Shown: in pieces, positions 26,303-37,409 of the stretch
How positions within the stretch are numbered: the stretch's first letter is position 1
Layout: each line of letters opens with the position of its first letter
Origin: Paraburkholderia polaris
GTDB lineage: Bacteria; Pseudomonadota; Gammaproteobacteria; Burkholderiales; Burkholderiaceae
DNA length: 64,000 nucleotides
Direction of reading: 5' to 3'
Assembly (NCBI RefSeq): GCF_012927345.1
Contig: NZ_JABBGJ010000040.1
Span: forward strand, 1 to 64,000
The notes under the pieces: model-generated
What the model saw: only the letters and a program-made list of their open reading frames with translations
Told to the model about the DNA's origin: nothing
Databases searched by the model: none
Program-made: the position numbers and the translations under genes

Positions 26303-27085
26303 ATGGACATGGGAATCGCAGGACGCACCGCGCTGGTTTGCGCGGCCAGCAAGGGACTGGGGCGCGGCTGCGCGGAAGCGCTGGCAGCCGAAGGCGTCAA
26401 CCTGACGATCGTCGCGCGCACCGCCGAGACGCTGGAGGCGACCGCCGCCGAGATTCGCAAGCAGAGCGGCGTGGAAGTGAAGACCGTGGCGTGCGACATC
26501 ACCACGCCTGAAGGGCGCGCCGCAGCGCTCGCCGCCTGCCCGCAGCCGGACATTCTGGTCAACAACGCGGGCGGCCCGCCGCCGGGCGACTTCCGCAACT
26601 TCACGCACGAAGACTGGATTCGCGCGCTGGAGAGCAACATGCTGACGCCGATCGAACTGATTCGCGCGACCATCGACGGAATGAGCGAGCGCGGCTATGG
26701 GCGCATCGTCAACATCACGAGCTCGGCGGTCAAAGCGCCGATCGACGTGCTTGGCCTGTCCAACGGTGCGCGCTCGGGGCTGACCGGCTTCGTGGCGGGA
26801 CTGGCGCGCAGCAAGGTGGCCTCCACGGGCGTGACGATCAACAACCTGCTGCCGGGGCTGTTCGACACCGACCGCATCGCCACCACCTTTTCCGCGCAAG
26901 CCAAGGCGCAAAACATTTCCGTCGACGATGCGCGCAAGCAGCGCATGAAGACGATCCCCGCCGGCCGTTTCGGCAATCGCGATGAATTCGGCCGCGCCTG
27001 TGCATTCCTGTGCAGCGTGCATGCCGGCTACATCACCGGCCAGAACTGGCTGATCGACGGCGGCGCTTACCCCGGTACGTTCTGA
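26303..27085 (+). CDS. SDR family oxidoreductase lacking the usual YxxxK pair
   Basis: The 260-aa protein is a short-chain dehydrogenase/reductase with a Rossmann fold: the NAD(P) loop is ASKGLGRG near residue 15 and NNAG is at about residue 91. The catalytic region reads NITSSAVKAPIDVLGLSNGARSG, so the standard Tyr and Lys are Asn and Arg. That fits the BKR-like SDR subgroup with an atypical active site. Substrate unknown. GAGGA lies about nine bases before ATG 26303. It lies upstream of mgsA with a 76-base gap, possibly co-transcribed. Confidence 0.85.
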   Translation: MDMGIAGRTALVCAASKGLGRGCAEALAAEGVNLTIVARTAETLEATAAEIRKQSGVEVKTVACDITTPEGRAAALAACPQPDILVNNAGGPPPGDFRNFTHEDWIRALESNMLTPIELIRATIDGMSERGYGRIVNITSSAVKAPIDVLGLSNGARSGLTGFVAGLARSKVASTGVTINNLLPGLFDTDRIATTFSAQAKAQNISVDDARKQRMKTIPAGRFGNRDEFGRACAFLCSVHAGYITGQNWLIDGGAYPGTF

Positions 27086-27161
27086 ACGGGCACGTTTTGA
27101 AGCACCGGCACCACCATCACTACAACAACGATAATCACAACGGTTTCAGGAGTCTTACGTC

Positions 27162-27551
27162 ATGACAACCCGCATTGCGCTGATCGCGCACGATCACAAG
27201 AAAGACGACATCGTCAAACTGGCCGGCGAATACGTCGATACGCTCAGGCGCTGCGAGATCGTCGCGACCGGCACGACCGGCACGCGCATCGGTGAAGCGC
27301 ATGGCCTCACGGTCGAACGCATGTTGTCCGGCCCGCATGGCGGCGACCTGCAGATCGGCGCACAGCTCGCGGAAGGGCGGGTGGACATGGTGATCTTCCT
27401 GCGCGACCCGATGACGCCGCAGCCGCACGAACCGGATATCAACGCGCTGGTGCGTGCCTGCGACGTTCACAACATCCCGTGCGCCACCAACATTTCAACC
27501 GCGCGAATGATTCTCGACGTGCTGACCTTGCGCCTTACGCAGCAGGTCTGA
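27162..27551 (+). CDS. mgsA: Methylglyoxal synthase
   Basis: The 129-aa enzyme converts dihydroxyacetone phosphate to methylglyoxal and phosphate, a bypass of lower glycolysis used when phosphate is short or sugar phosphates pile up. [14 protein letters not shown] at the N-terminus, the phosphate-binding [24 protein letters not shown] with the catalytic Asp, and [12 protein letters not shown] are all family signatures. Length is normal; AGGAG lies ten bases before the ATG. Confidence 0.95.
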   Translation: MTTRIALIAHDHKKDDIVKLAGEYVDTLRRCEIVATGTTGTRIGEAHGLTVERMLSGPHGGDLQIGAQLAEGRVDMVIFLRDPMTPQPHEPDINALVRACDVHNIPCATNISTARMILDVLTLRLTQQV

Positions 27552-27600
27552 ACGCGCGCGTGCGGTGCGACCGATCGACATCACAAACCAAGGAGACATG

Positions 27601-28575
27601 ATGGTCAAAGCAATCCGATTCGATAAAACCGGCGGCCCCGAGGTGATGAAATGGGTGGACGTCGAAGTGGGCGAACCAGCTGCGGGTGAGATCCGCATCA
27701 AACAGAACGCGGTTGGGCTGAACTATATCGACGTGTATTTCCGCACGGGCTTGTACCCGTTGCCATTGCCCGGCGGTCTCGGCATGGAAGCGGCCGGTGA
27801 AGTGACGGCGGTCGGCACTGGCGTAACCGGTCTCAAAGTGGGCGATCGCGTGGCGTACGTAGCGCGTCCGCCTGGCGCATACACCCAGGAGCGTGTGTTG
27901 CCGGCGGTGCAAGTCGTCAAGGTGCCCGACGCATTGACCGACGAGCAGGCAGCGTCCGTCATGTTGCAAGGCTTGACCGCGCAATATCTGCTGCGCCGTA
28001 CGTATCCGGTGAAAGCGGGCGACACGATCCTGATCCAGGCTGCGGCCGGCGGCGTCGGCTTGCTGGTTTGCCAGTGGGCGAAGGCGCTCGGCGCAACGGT
28101 GATCGGCACGGTCGGCTCCGACGAGAAAGCCGAGATCGCCAAAGCGCACGGCTGCGACCATGCGATTGTTTATACGCGCGAGAACTTCACCAAGCGCGTG
28201 CGCGAGATCACCAATGGTGCGGGTGTGCCGGTGGTGTACGACTCGATCGGTAAAGACACGTTTACGGGCTCGCTCGATTGCCTCGCGCCGCTCGGCTTGT
28301 TCGTGAGCTTCGGCAATGCCTCGGGGCCGTTGCCGCCGATCGATTCGTCGGAATTCGCCGGACGTGGTTCGCTGTTCTTTACGCGCCCGACGCTCTTCAC
28401 TTATATGGCCAAACGCAGCGACTACGAGGCGATGTCCGCGGAACTGTTCGACGTGCTGGTATCGGGCAAGGTGAAGACGAGCATCAATCAACGCTACGCG
28501 CTGGCGGATGTCGGGAAGGCGCACGCGGATCTTGAAGGGCGCCGTACCACGGGCTCGACGGTTTTGCTGCCGTAA
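27601..28575 (+). CDS. NADPH:quinone oxidoreductase (Qor, MDR family)
   Basis: The 324-aa product is a zinc-free medium-chain reductase that reduces quinones with NADPH. It shows GLNYIDVYFRTGLYP near the N-terminus, the NADPH-binding Rossmann segment QAAAGGVGLLVCQWAKALGATVIGTVGS, and YDSIGKDTF. Two adjacent ATGs (27598, 27601) follow AGGAG; the second has better spacing. It starts 49 bases after mgsA. A strong terminator follows at 28698. Confidence 0.93.
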   Translation: MVKAIRFDKTGGPEVMKWVDVEVGEPAAGEIRIKQNAVGLNYIDVYFRTGLYPLPLPGGLGMEAAGEVTAVGTGVTGLKVGDRVAYVARPPGAYTQERVLPAVQVVKVPDALTDEQAASVMLQGLTAQYLLRRTYPVKAGDTILIQAAAGGVGLLVCQWAKALGATVIGTVGSDEKAEIAKAHGCDHAIVYTRENFTKRVREITNGAGVPVVYDSIGKDTFTGSLDCLAPLGLFVSFGNASGPLPPIDSSEFAGRGSLFFTRPTLFTYMAKRSDYEAMSAELFDVLVSGKVKTSINQRYALADVGKAHADLEGRRTTGSTVLLP

Positions 28576-28697
28576 ACGCGCATGCCATAAGCGCATGGCG
28601 GAGCACCGCGCGGGTGTAAAAACCCCAGCGCCATGACGCTTGCGGTGCATGGCAGCCAGGCCTGCGCGAAAGACCGCAAACCTATACCCATCGGCAC

Positions 28698-28732
28698 AAG
28701 GCCGTTCCATCCCACGATGGAACGGCCTTTTC
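28698..28732 (+). terminator. Intrinsic terminator ahead of the kdp region
   Basis: AAGGCCGTTCCATC (28698-28711) pairs with GATGGAACGGCCTT (28716-28729) across CCAC, followed by TT. It separates the quinone oxidoreductase transcript from kdp. Confidence 0.85.
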
Positions 28733-28734
28733 CG

Positions 28735-28797
28735 TTTACGCGATTTTTACATCCTATCTCGAATCTTTGACCAGGCCTTTACGCGCTTCGGCATAAC
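28735..28797 (+). promoter_or_regulatory. Candidate KdpE box and kdp promoter
   Basis: TTTACGCGATTTTTACATCC (28735-28754) resembles the E. coli KdpE operator, which has a TTTATA block followed by T-rich TTTTTACACC. Downstream are TTGACC (28767-28772) and CATAAC (28792-28797) as weak -35 and -10 elements with 19-base spacing. The first kdp-region start is at 28835. The match was made by eye against the remembered E. coli site. Confidence 0.4.
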
Positions 28798-28834
28798 GTT
28801 GCACCTATCCAAAGTCCGTGAATGGGGAATAAAA

Positions 28835-28948
28835 ATGGATGTGCTGTATGTCGGGGGGATGGTGCTGTTTTTCGCGCTGACCTTTGCGTTGATTGCCGGC
28901 TGCGAGAAGTTGATGCAGTTCCGGCGTGGCCAGGGAGCTCGCTCATGA
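28835..28948 (+). CDS. Small membrane protein (37 aa) upstream of kdpF
   Basis: The product is MDVLYVGGMVLFFALTFALI... with one membrane-spanning segment at about residues 4-22 and a basic tail (KLMQFRRGQG), so its N-terminus should be outside and tail in the cytoplasm. Its TGA overlaps the ATG of kdpF (ATGA at 28945-28948), indicating translational coupling. GGGGAAT precedes the ATG. Similar tiny proteins precede kdpF in related bacteria, to my recollection; no function is known to me. It may help assemble or regulate the Kdp complex. Confidence 0.6.
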   Translation: MDVLYVGGMVLFFALTFALIAGCEKLMQFRRGQGARS

Positions 28949-29037
28949 CCTGGATTCTCTGGTTGTCGGGCGCGGCTACCGCGCTGCTGTTTGTGTACCT
29001 GGTCTATGCGCTGTTGCGCGCGGAGGACATTGAATGA
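28945..29037 (+). CDS. kdpF: Potassium-transporting ATPase subunit KdpF
   Basis: A 30-aa single-span membrane peptide (MTWILWLSGAATALLFVYLV) that stabilises the KdpFABC complex. It overlaps the upstream small gene and kdpA by four bases each (ATGA at both ends), so the three are translated in a coupled fashion. Confidence 0.9.
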   Translation: MTWILWLSGAATALLFVYLVYALLRAEDIE

Positions 29038-30839
29038 ACTCGAACAATGTCCTGCAAGCGGGCCTTTTCATCGTCGTGCTGCTGGCAGCCGCGGTGCCGA
29101 TGGCCCGCTATCTGAGCAACGTGATGGACGGCACTTCGCGCGTGGTCCGCTTCGGCGGTCCGCTCGAACGTTTGCTGTATCGCATCGCGGGCGTCGATCC
29201 GTCGGCGGAAATGGGCTGGAAGCACTACGCCATCGCCACGATCGCGTTCAACGCGCTCGGCACGCTTTTCCTTTACGTGTTGCTGCGCGTACAAGGCTGG
29301 CTGCCGGGCAATCCGCAGCAGTTTGGCCCGATGACGGTCGACGGTGCATTCAACACGGCGGTCAGCTTCGTGACCAACACGAACTGGCAGGATTACACGC
29401 CTGAGCAAACCGTCGGTTATCTCGTGCAGATGCTCGGTCTGACCGTGCAGAACTTCTTCTCCGCTGCAACCGGGATCGTCGTGGTGATCGCGTTGATTCG
29501 TGGTTTTGCTCGTCATACGGCGCAAACCATCGGCAACTTCTGGGTCGACCTCACGCGTGTGACGCTCTACGTGTTGCTGCCGATGTCGGCGATCGTGGCT
29601 GCGATCCTGATGAGCCAGGGCGTGATCCAGAACTTCAAGTCGTATCAGGATGTGCCCACGCTGCAAACCACCACGTATGCGGCACCGAAGCTCGATGCAC
29701 AGGGCAATCCGGTGAAGGACGCCAAGGGCAATCCGGTCACGGTCGATACGCCGGTGAAGACGCAGACCATCGCGATGGGCCCGGTCGCATCACAGGAAGC
29801 GATCAAGATGCTCGGCACCAACGGTGGCGGCTTCTTTAACGGCAACTCGGCGCATCCGTACGAAAACCCGACGCCGTTCTCGAACTTCCTGCAGATCTTC
29901 TCGATCCTGATCATTCCCGCAGCCTTGGCACTCGTGTTCGGTCGGATGATCATGGACCGCAAGCAGGGCGTGGCCGTGCTCGCGGCGATGACGATCGCGT
30001 TCGGCGTATGCGTGTTCGGCGAAATCAGCGCCGAGCAATCGGGTAATCCGGCGTTCACCGCATTGCACATCGATCAATCGGCGAGCGCGTTGCAGTCGGG
30101 CGGTAATGCGGAAGGCAAGGAAACGCGCTTCGGTATCGCGCAGTCGGGCATCTTCACGGTGGCGACCACGGCGGCTTCGTGCGGCGCGGTAGCCAACACG
30201 CACGACTCGCTGACACCGATCGGCGGCCTCTATCCGATGCTGCTGATGCAACTCGGCGAAGTGATCTTCGGCGGGGTGGGCTCCGGTATGTACGGCATGC
30301 TCGTGTTCGCACTGCTGGCCGTGTTCGTGGCAGGCCTGATGATCGGCCGCACGCCTGAATACGTCGGCAAGAAGATTGAAGCGTACGAGATGAAGATGGT
30401 GTCGATCGTGGTGCTGTTGACGCCGCTGCTGGTGCTGGTGGGCACGTCGATCGCGGTGCTGACCGATGCGGGCAAAGCGGGTATCGCGAACCCCGGCGCG
30501 CACGGCTTCTCCGAAATCCTTTACGCGTTCAGCTCGGCCGCGAATAACAACGGCAGCGCGTTTGCCGGCTTGACGGTGAGCACACCGTTCTACAACTGGC
30601 TCACGGCCATTGCGATGTGGTTCGGCCGCTTCGGCACGATCATCCCGGTGCTGGCGATTGCTGGTTCGTTGGCATCGAAGAAGCGCATCGGCGTGACCGG
30701 CGGCACGCTGCCGACTCACGGCCCGCTGTTCGTCGTGCTGCTGCTCGGCACGGTGTTGCTGGTTGGCGCGCTGACTTATGTGCCCGCGCTCGCGCTCGGA
30801 CCTGGTGTCGAACATCTGATGATGATGGGCGCCCATTGA
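29034..30839 (+). CDS. kdpA: Potassium-transporting ATPase potassium-binding subunit KdpA
   Basis: The 601-aa, roughly ten-span membrane subunit forms the potassium channel-like part of the KdpFABC pump, a high-affinity uptake system used when potassium is scarce. It is related to the Trk/KtrB family with four selectivity-filter loops, visible as TNTNWQ, GTNGGGFFNGNSAHP, TTAASCGAV and the AANNNGSAF loops. Full length; an extra loop near residues 205-240 (KLDAQGNPVKDAKGNPVTVD) carries a short duplicated segment. kdpB follows after 58 bases. Confidence 0.97.
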   Translation: MNSNNVLQAGLFIVVLLAAAVPMARYLSNVMDGTSRVVRFGGPLERLLYRIAGVDPSAEMGWKHYAIATIAFNALGTLFLYVLLRVQGWLPGNPQQFGPMTVDGAFNTAVSFVTNTNWQDYTPEQTVGYLVQMLGLTVQNFFSAATGIVVVIALIRGFARHTAQTIGNFWVDLTRVTLYVLLPMSAIVAAILMSQGVIQNFKSYQDVPTLQTTTYAAPKLDAQGNPVKDAKGNPVTVDTPVKTQTIAMGPVASQEAIKMLGTNGGGFFNGNSAHPYENPTPFSNFLQIFSILIIPAALALVFGRMIMDRKQGVAVLAAMTIAFGVCVFGEISAEQSGNPAFTALHIDQSASALQSGGNAEGKETRFGIAQSGIFTVATTAASCGAVANTHDSLTPIGGLYPMLLMQLGEVIFGGVGSGMYGMLVFALLAVFVAGLMIGRTPEYVGKKIEAYEMKMVSIVVLLTPLLVLVGTSIAVLTDAGKAGIANPGAHGFSEILYAFSSAANNNGSAFAGLTVSTPFYNWLTAIAMWFGRFGTIIPVLAIAGSLASKKRIGVTGGTLPTHGPLFVVLLLGTVLLVGALTYVPALALGPGVEHLMMMGAH

Positions 30840-30897
30840 GGCAGCCCTTGCGAACCAACACGAGTGAACAGGCGCAAACGGGAAATTCGAGGATTCA

Positions 30898-32982
<2,085 letters not shown>

Positions 32983-33012
32983 GAAGCGGCTGTTTAAGAG
33001 GAATTACACATC

Positions 33013-33591
33013 ATGAAAAATCTGTTCCGTCCGCTGATCGTGATCTTCGCGGCACTGACCGCCGTCACCGGACTCGCTTATCCCGCTGTGATGACCGCAG
33101 TCGGTCAGGCGGCCTTCAACAACCAGGCTAACGGCAGCATGCTCGAGCAGGACGGCAAGGTGGTCGGCTCGAAGCTGATCGGCCAGCAGTTCGACGCGCC
33201 GCAGTACTTCTGGGGCCGCCTGTCGGCCACCAGCCCGATGCCGTATAACGCGACCAACTCGGGCGGTTCGAACCTCGGCCCGACCAACCCGGCGCTGCTC
33301 GATGAAGTCAAAGGCCGCATCGACGCGTTGAAGGCCGCTGGCACGGATATGTCGCAGCCGGTGCCGGTCGATCTGGTGACGTCTTCGGGCAGCGGTCTCG
33401 ATCCCGAGATCAGCCCGGCGGCCGCCGCGTATCAGATCGAACGCGTCGCCAAAGCGCGTAAGCTCGCCGCGAACGATGTGCAGGCGCTGGTCGATCGTTA
33501 TACGAGTGGCCGCCAGTTCGGCATTCTCGGTGAGCCGCGCGTGAACGTGCTGCAACTGAATCTGGCACTGGATGAGATGAAACACGGTTGA
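33013..33591 (+). CDS. kdpC: Potassium-transporting ATPase subunit KdpC
   Basis: The 192-aa subunit has one N-terminal membrane helix (residues 8-30) and a periplasmic domain; it bridges KdpA and KdpB and raises nucleotide affinity. [19 protein letters not shown] and [11 protein letters not shown] are the family signatures, with the C-terminal [24 protein letters not shown] precedes the ATG. A GC-rich hairpin (AGGCGGC/GCCGCCT around 33627-33652) lies in the 137-base gap to kdpD. Confidence 0.96.
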   Translation: MKNLFRPLIVIFAALTAVTGLAYPAVMTAVGQAAFNNQANGSMLEQDGKVVGSKLIGQQFDAPQYFWGRLSATSPMPYNATNSGGSNLGPTNPALLDEVKGRIDALKAAGTDMSQPVPVDLVTSSGSGLDPEISPAAAAYQIERVAKARKLAANDVQALVDRYTSGRQFGILGEPRVNVLQLNLALDEMKHG

Positions 33592-33728
33592 GCGTCGATA
33601 AGCGCCGGTGATGGCTGTGGTTCGAGGAGGCGGCGTCCATGCGGTGCCGCCTTCGCCATTTGCGGCGCGGCCGCTGCCGTGCCACCATGCATGCACTATC
33701 GCTCGCCTTACTATGAAAACCATTGAGC

Positions 33729-36563
33729 ATGAACCGCCCCGATCCTGATGAACTGCTCGACAAGCTGCAACGTGACGAAGAAAAGCGTCAACGGGGCAGG
33801 CTGAAGATTTTCTTCGGCGCGTCGGCGGGCGTCGGCAAGACCTATGCGATGTTGCAAGCCGCGCGGCGCCGTGCCGATGAAGGCGCGGACGTGGTGGTCG
33901 GCATCGCCGAAACGCATGGCCGCAGCGAAACCGCTGCACTGCTCGAAGGCCTCGACGTGCTGCCGCTCGCGCATATCGAGTATCGCGGCCGCAAGCTCGG
34001 CGAGTTCGATCTCGACGCTGCGCTCGCCCGCAAGCCTCAGCTGATCCTCGTCGACGAACTCGCGCATTCGAACGTGCAGGGCGCACGGCATCTGAAGCGC
34101 TGGCAGGACGTCTACGAACTCCTCGACGCGGGCATCGACGTCTACACCACGGTCAACGTTCAGCACCTCGAAAGCCTGAACGACGTGGTCGGCCAGATCA
34201 CCGGCATCCGCGTCTGGGAGACGGTGCCCGACCGCGTGTTCGATCGCGCCGACGAAGTCACGCTGGTCGACCTGCCCGCCGAAGAACTGCTCGATCGGAT
34301 GCGTGACGGCAAGGTGTATTTGCCGCAGCAGGCCGAGCGCGCGGTGCGCAACTTCTTTCGCAAGGGCAACCTGATCGCGCTGCGCGAGCTGGCATTGCGC
34401 CGTACCGCGGACCGTGTCGATGCGCAGATGCGGGAATATCGCGCCGATCGTTCGATCCAGCGGATCTGGCAGGCGCGTGAGCGCTTGCTGGTGTGCGTGG
34501 GTCCCGGCCCGGAAGCGCCGATGCTGGTGCGCGCGGCGGCGCGTCTCGCCGCCAGCCTGAAGGCCGACTGGATCGCCGTCTATGTGGAAACGCCCGCGCT
34601 GCAGCGTTTGCCTGACGCACGCCGCGAACGCACGCTGAACGCCTTGAAGCTCGCCGCCGAACTCGGCGCTGAAACCGCGACGCTGGCGGGCACCGATGCG
34701 GTCGCCGCACTGATCGGCTACGCGCAGGCTCGCAACGTCTCCAAGCTGGTGGCCGGCGCTTCGGCCCGCAGCGGTCTCAAGCGCTGGCTGCGCCGGCCGC
34801 TCGGCGAGCGCATCGCCGAACGCGCGGGCGATCTCGATCTCACGCTGATTCGCGCGTCGTCGGAACGCGACGGCGCCGAGCATCGCCGCTTGCTGAATAC
34901 CACCGCGAATGCGTGGCGCGAGGCGCTGAGCACGGCACGCGAACGCCGTTCGCCACCGCGCGCCTATGGTTTCGCGCTGGCGATTTGCGCAGCCATTACG
35001 ATGCTGTCGAGTCAGCTGATCGACCATATCGATCTGACCAACCTCGTGATGCTGTACCTGCTCGGCGTGATCTTCACGGCCGTGAAGTTGGGGCGCGGGC
35101 CGGGTGTCGTGCTGTCGTTCATGAGCGTGGCCGCGTTCGATTTCTTCTTCGTGCCGCCGCGCATGTCGCTGTCGGTGTCCGACACGCAGTACCTGCTGAC
35201 CTTCTTCGGCATGCTGCTGACGTCGCTCGTCATCAGCCATCTCACCTCGAGCTTGCGCCGCGAAGCGAGTGTCGCGCGGCGTCGGGAGCAACGCACCGGC
35301 GCGATGTACGCGATGGCGCGTGAACTGGCGGCGGCGCTCACCACCGAGCAGATCGTCGGCATCGGCAGCCGGCATGTGAGCGAAGTGTTCGGCGCACGTG
35401 TCGCGATCCTGCTGCCCGACAGCGCCGATCAGGTGAAGCAGAAGATCGAAGACCCCGACGCGACGATCACGCTCGAAGGCGAGATGCTCGATATCGACGT
35501 CGGCCAATGGGTCTACGATCAGCAGAAGCCTGCCGGGCAAGGCACTGATACGTTGCCGGCTGCCGCCGCGCTGTATCTGCCGCTGAAGGCGCCGATGCGT
35601 ACGCGCGGCGTGCTCGCGGTCGTGATGCGCGACGAGCGCGAGCTGGATGTGCCCGAGCAGCAACGCATGCTCGACGCGTTCGCCGCGCAAATCGCGCTAG
35701 CGCTGGAGCGGGTGCATTACGTCGACATCGCGCGCGACGCGCTCGTCAATATGGAATCGGAGCGTTTGCGCAATTCGCTGCTGTCGGCGATTTCGCACGA
35801 CCTGCGTACGCCGTTGACCACGATCGTCGGCTTCTCGTCGATGCTGGCGCAATCGCGCGAGGCGCATCCCGGTGCGCAACCCGGCGACGATCTGGTCGAA
35901 GCGATCCACGAAGAAGCGCTGCGCATGACCGGCATCGTCACCAATCTGCTCGACATGGCGCGCTTGCAGGCAGGCAGCCTGCAACTGAACCAGCAGTGGA
36001 CGCTCCTCGAAGAAACGGTGGGCGCCGCGCTGCGGGCGTGCAAACGGGTGCTGGCAAATCATCCGGTGCAGGTGAAGCTGCCCGCGGATTTGCCGCTGCT
36101 GCACCTCGATGCCGTTCTGATGGAGCGGCTCTTCTCGAACCTGTTTGAGAACGCGGCCAAGTACACGCCGCCGGATGCGCCATTGACGATCGGCGCGCAA
36201 CGTCTTGACGCGGATGGCAAGTCGTTCGTACGCGTCGCGGTCGACGATAACGGGCCGGGTCTGCCAGCCGGCATGGAAGCGCGTGTGTTCGAGAAATTCA
36301 CGCGTGGCGAGAAGGAGTCGGCCAAGCCGGGCATCGGCCTCGGCCTTGCGATCTGCCGCGCGATCGTGGAAGCGCACGGCGGTACAATCGGCGCGCTCAA
36401 TCGGATGTCCGCGGACGGTCGCGTCGAAGGCGCGCGCTTCTGGTTCACGCTGCCGGTGGAAACACCGCCCGAAGCACCGGATGCGCTGGAAGACGAAGGC
36501 GCCGACGTTTTGCCCGACCTTGATTCAACTCTTAACCCGCTTTCCAAGCCTAGCCATGAGTGA
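33729..36563 (+). CDS. kdpD: Sensor histidine kinase KdpD
   Basis: The 944-aa sensor controls kdpFABC in response to potassium limitation and turgor. Residues 1-225 are the KdpD domain with Walker A GASAGVGKT (30-38) and LVDELAHSN. A universal-stress-like domain follows to about 370, four membrane helices (DUF4118) near 405-500, a GAF-like region, and then the kinase core: His690 in SAISHDLRTPL, the N box FENAAKY, DNGPGLP and the GIGLGLAICRAIV ATP-lid. ATG 33729 is chosen; a TTG two codons earlier is possible. It overlaps kdpE by eight bases. Confidence 0.95.
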   Translation: MNRPDPDELLDKLQRDEEKRQRGRLKIFFGASAGVGKTYAMLQAARRRADEGADVVVGIAETHGRSETAALLEGLDVLPLAHIEYRGRKLGEFDLDAALARKPQLILVDELAHSNVQGARHLKRWQDVYELLDAGIDVYTTVNVQHLESLNDVVGQITGIRVWETVPDRVFDRADEVTLVDLPAEELLDRMRDGKVYLPQQAERAVRNFFRKGNLIALRELALRRTADRVDAQMREYRADRSIQRIWQARERLLVCVGPGPEAPMLVRAAARLAASLKADWIAVYVETPALQRLPDARRERTLNALKLAAELGAETATLAGTDAVAALIGYAQARNVSKLVAGASARSGLKRWLRRPLGERIAERAGDLDLTLIRASSERDGAEHRRLLNTTANAWREALSTARERRSPPRAYGFALAICAAITMLSSQLIDHIDLTNLVMLYLLGVIFTAVKLGRGPGVVLSFMSVAAFDFFFVPPRMSLSVSDTQYLLTFFGMLLTSLVISHLTSSLRREASVARRREQRTGAMYAMARELAAALTTEQIVGIGSRHVSEVFGARVAILLPDSADQVKQKIEDPDATITLEGEMLDIDVGQWVYDQQKPAGQGTDTLPAAAALYLPLKAPMRTRGVLAVVMRDERELDVPEQQRMLDAFAAQIALALERVHYVDIARDALVNMESERLRNSLLSAISHDLRTPLTTIVGFSSMLAQSREAHPGAQPGDDLVEAIHEEALRMTGIVTNLLDMARLQAGSLQLNQQWTLLEETVGAALRACKRVLANHPVQVKLPADLPLLHLDAVLMERLFSNLFENAAKYTPPDAPLTIGAQRLDADGKSFVRVAVDDNGPGLPAGMEARVFEKFTRGEKESAKPGIGLGLAICRAIVEAHGGTIGALNRMSADGRVEGARFWFTLPVETPPEAPDALEDEGADVLPDLDSTLNPLSKPSHE

Positions 36564-37254
36564 CCCGAGCATCACCGTCGTCCTGATTGAAGACGAAAAG
36601 CAGATTCGCCGTTTCGTGCGAACCGCGCTGGAAGGCGAGGGCATCGTCGTGCACGACGCCGAGACCGGCAAGCAAGGTCTCGTCGAAGCCGCGACGCGCA
36701 AACCCGATCTCGTCATTGTCGATCTCGGTTTGCCCGACACCGATGGTCTCGACGTGATTCGCGAACTGCGTGGCTGGAGCGAGTTGCCGATCATCGTGCT
36801 GTCGGCGCGCACCCAGGAAACCGAGAAAGTCGCCGCGCTCGACGCCGGTGCGGACGATTACCTTACCAAGCCGTTTGGCGTCTCCGAACTGCTGGCGCGA
36901 ATCCGCGCGCATATGCGGCGCCGCAATCAGGGCGGCGCGAATGAATCGCCGCTGGTGCGCTTCGGCGCGGTGACGGTCGATCTGGCCTTGCGTCAGGTGA
37001 GCCGCGACGGCGTCGCCGTCCATCTCACGCCGATCGAATACCGCCTGCTCGCGACGCTGGTGCGCCACGCCGGCCGCGTGCTGACGCACCGGCAATTGCT
37101 GCGCGACGTGTGGGGGCCGTCGCATGTCGAGAGCCATCACTATCTGCGTATCTATATGGCGCATCTGCGCGGGAAACTCGAGCGCGATCCGGCGCAACCG
37201 GAGCATATCGTCACGGAAACGGGCGTGGGATACCGGCTGGTGGGCGCGGTTTGA
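36556..37254 (+). CDS. kdpE: Response regulator KdpE
   Basis: The 232-aa OmpR-type regulator is phosphorylated by KdpD and activates kdpFABC. The receiver domain shows VVLIEDEKQIRRFV, phospho-acceptor Asp56 in VIVDLGLPDTDG, Thr/Ser in VLSAR and Lys in YLTKPF. The winged-helix effector domain ends HIVTETGVGYRL. The ATG at 36556 lies inside the end of kdpD, so the pair is translationally coupled. Confidence 0.96.
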   Translation: MSDPSITVVLIEDEKQIRRFVRTALEGEGIVVHDAETGKQGLVEAATRKPDLVIVDLGLPDTDGLDVIRELRGWSELPIIVLSARTQETEKVAALDAGADDYLTKPFGVSELLARIRAHMRRRNQGGANESPLVRFGAVTVDLALRQVSRDGVAVHLTPIEYRLLATLVRHAGRVLTHRQLLRDVWGPSHVESHHYLRIYMAHLRGKLERDPAQPEHIVTETGVGYRLVGAV

Positions 37255-37327
37255 GTCTGCCCGAGGCGTCCGCCGCGCCCTTGCGCGCCTTTTCGGCTTG
37301 TCGCTGCAGCAAGGCGGCGTGCTATTT

Positions 37328-37336
37328 TGATATAAT
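37328..37336 (+). promoter_or_regulatory. Extended -10 promoter for sugE
   Basis: TGATATAAT combines the TGn extension with a perfect TATAAT (37331-37336); no good -35 is seen at normal distance. Transcription would begin near 37343, right at the first riboswitch hairpin. Confidence 0.65.
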
Positions 37337-37344
37337 TTACAGAT

Positions 37345-37388
37345 CGTAAGGACGACCTTGCGCATCCGCTACGAACGGGGACGGCCCC
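37345..37388 (+). promoter_or_regulatory. Guanidine-II (mini-ykkC) riboswitch
   Basis: Two small hairpins with ACGR loops define this class. Hairpin 1: CGTAAGG-ACGA-CCTTGCG (37345-37362). Hairpin 2: GGGG-ACGG-CCCC (37377-37388). A 14-base linker joins them. Guanidinium binding makes the two ACGR loops pair with each other, which exposes the ribosome binding site; here GGAG lies at 37399-37402, eleven bases after hairpin 2 and seven bases before the sugE ATG. The downstream gene is the exporter usually found under this riboswitch, so sequence and context agree. Confidence 0.9.
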
Positions 37389-37409
37389 ATCTGACCATGG
37401 AGCTGTCTC

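Noticed and set aside
25415-27022. 535-aa open frame on the minus strand across the SDR and upp
   Set aside because: It overlaps two well-supported genes in other frames; composition is Arg-rich as in typical shadows.
33711-35690. 659-aa open frame antisense to kdpD
   Set aside because: Shadow of a GC-rich coding region; kdpD on the other strand has complete domains, and this frame has no family features.
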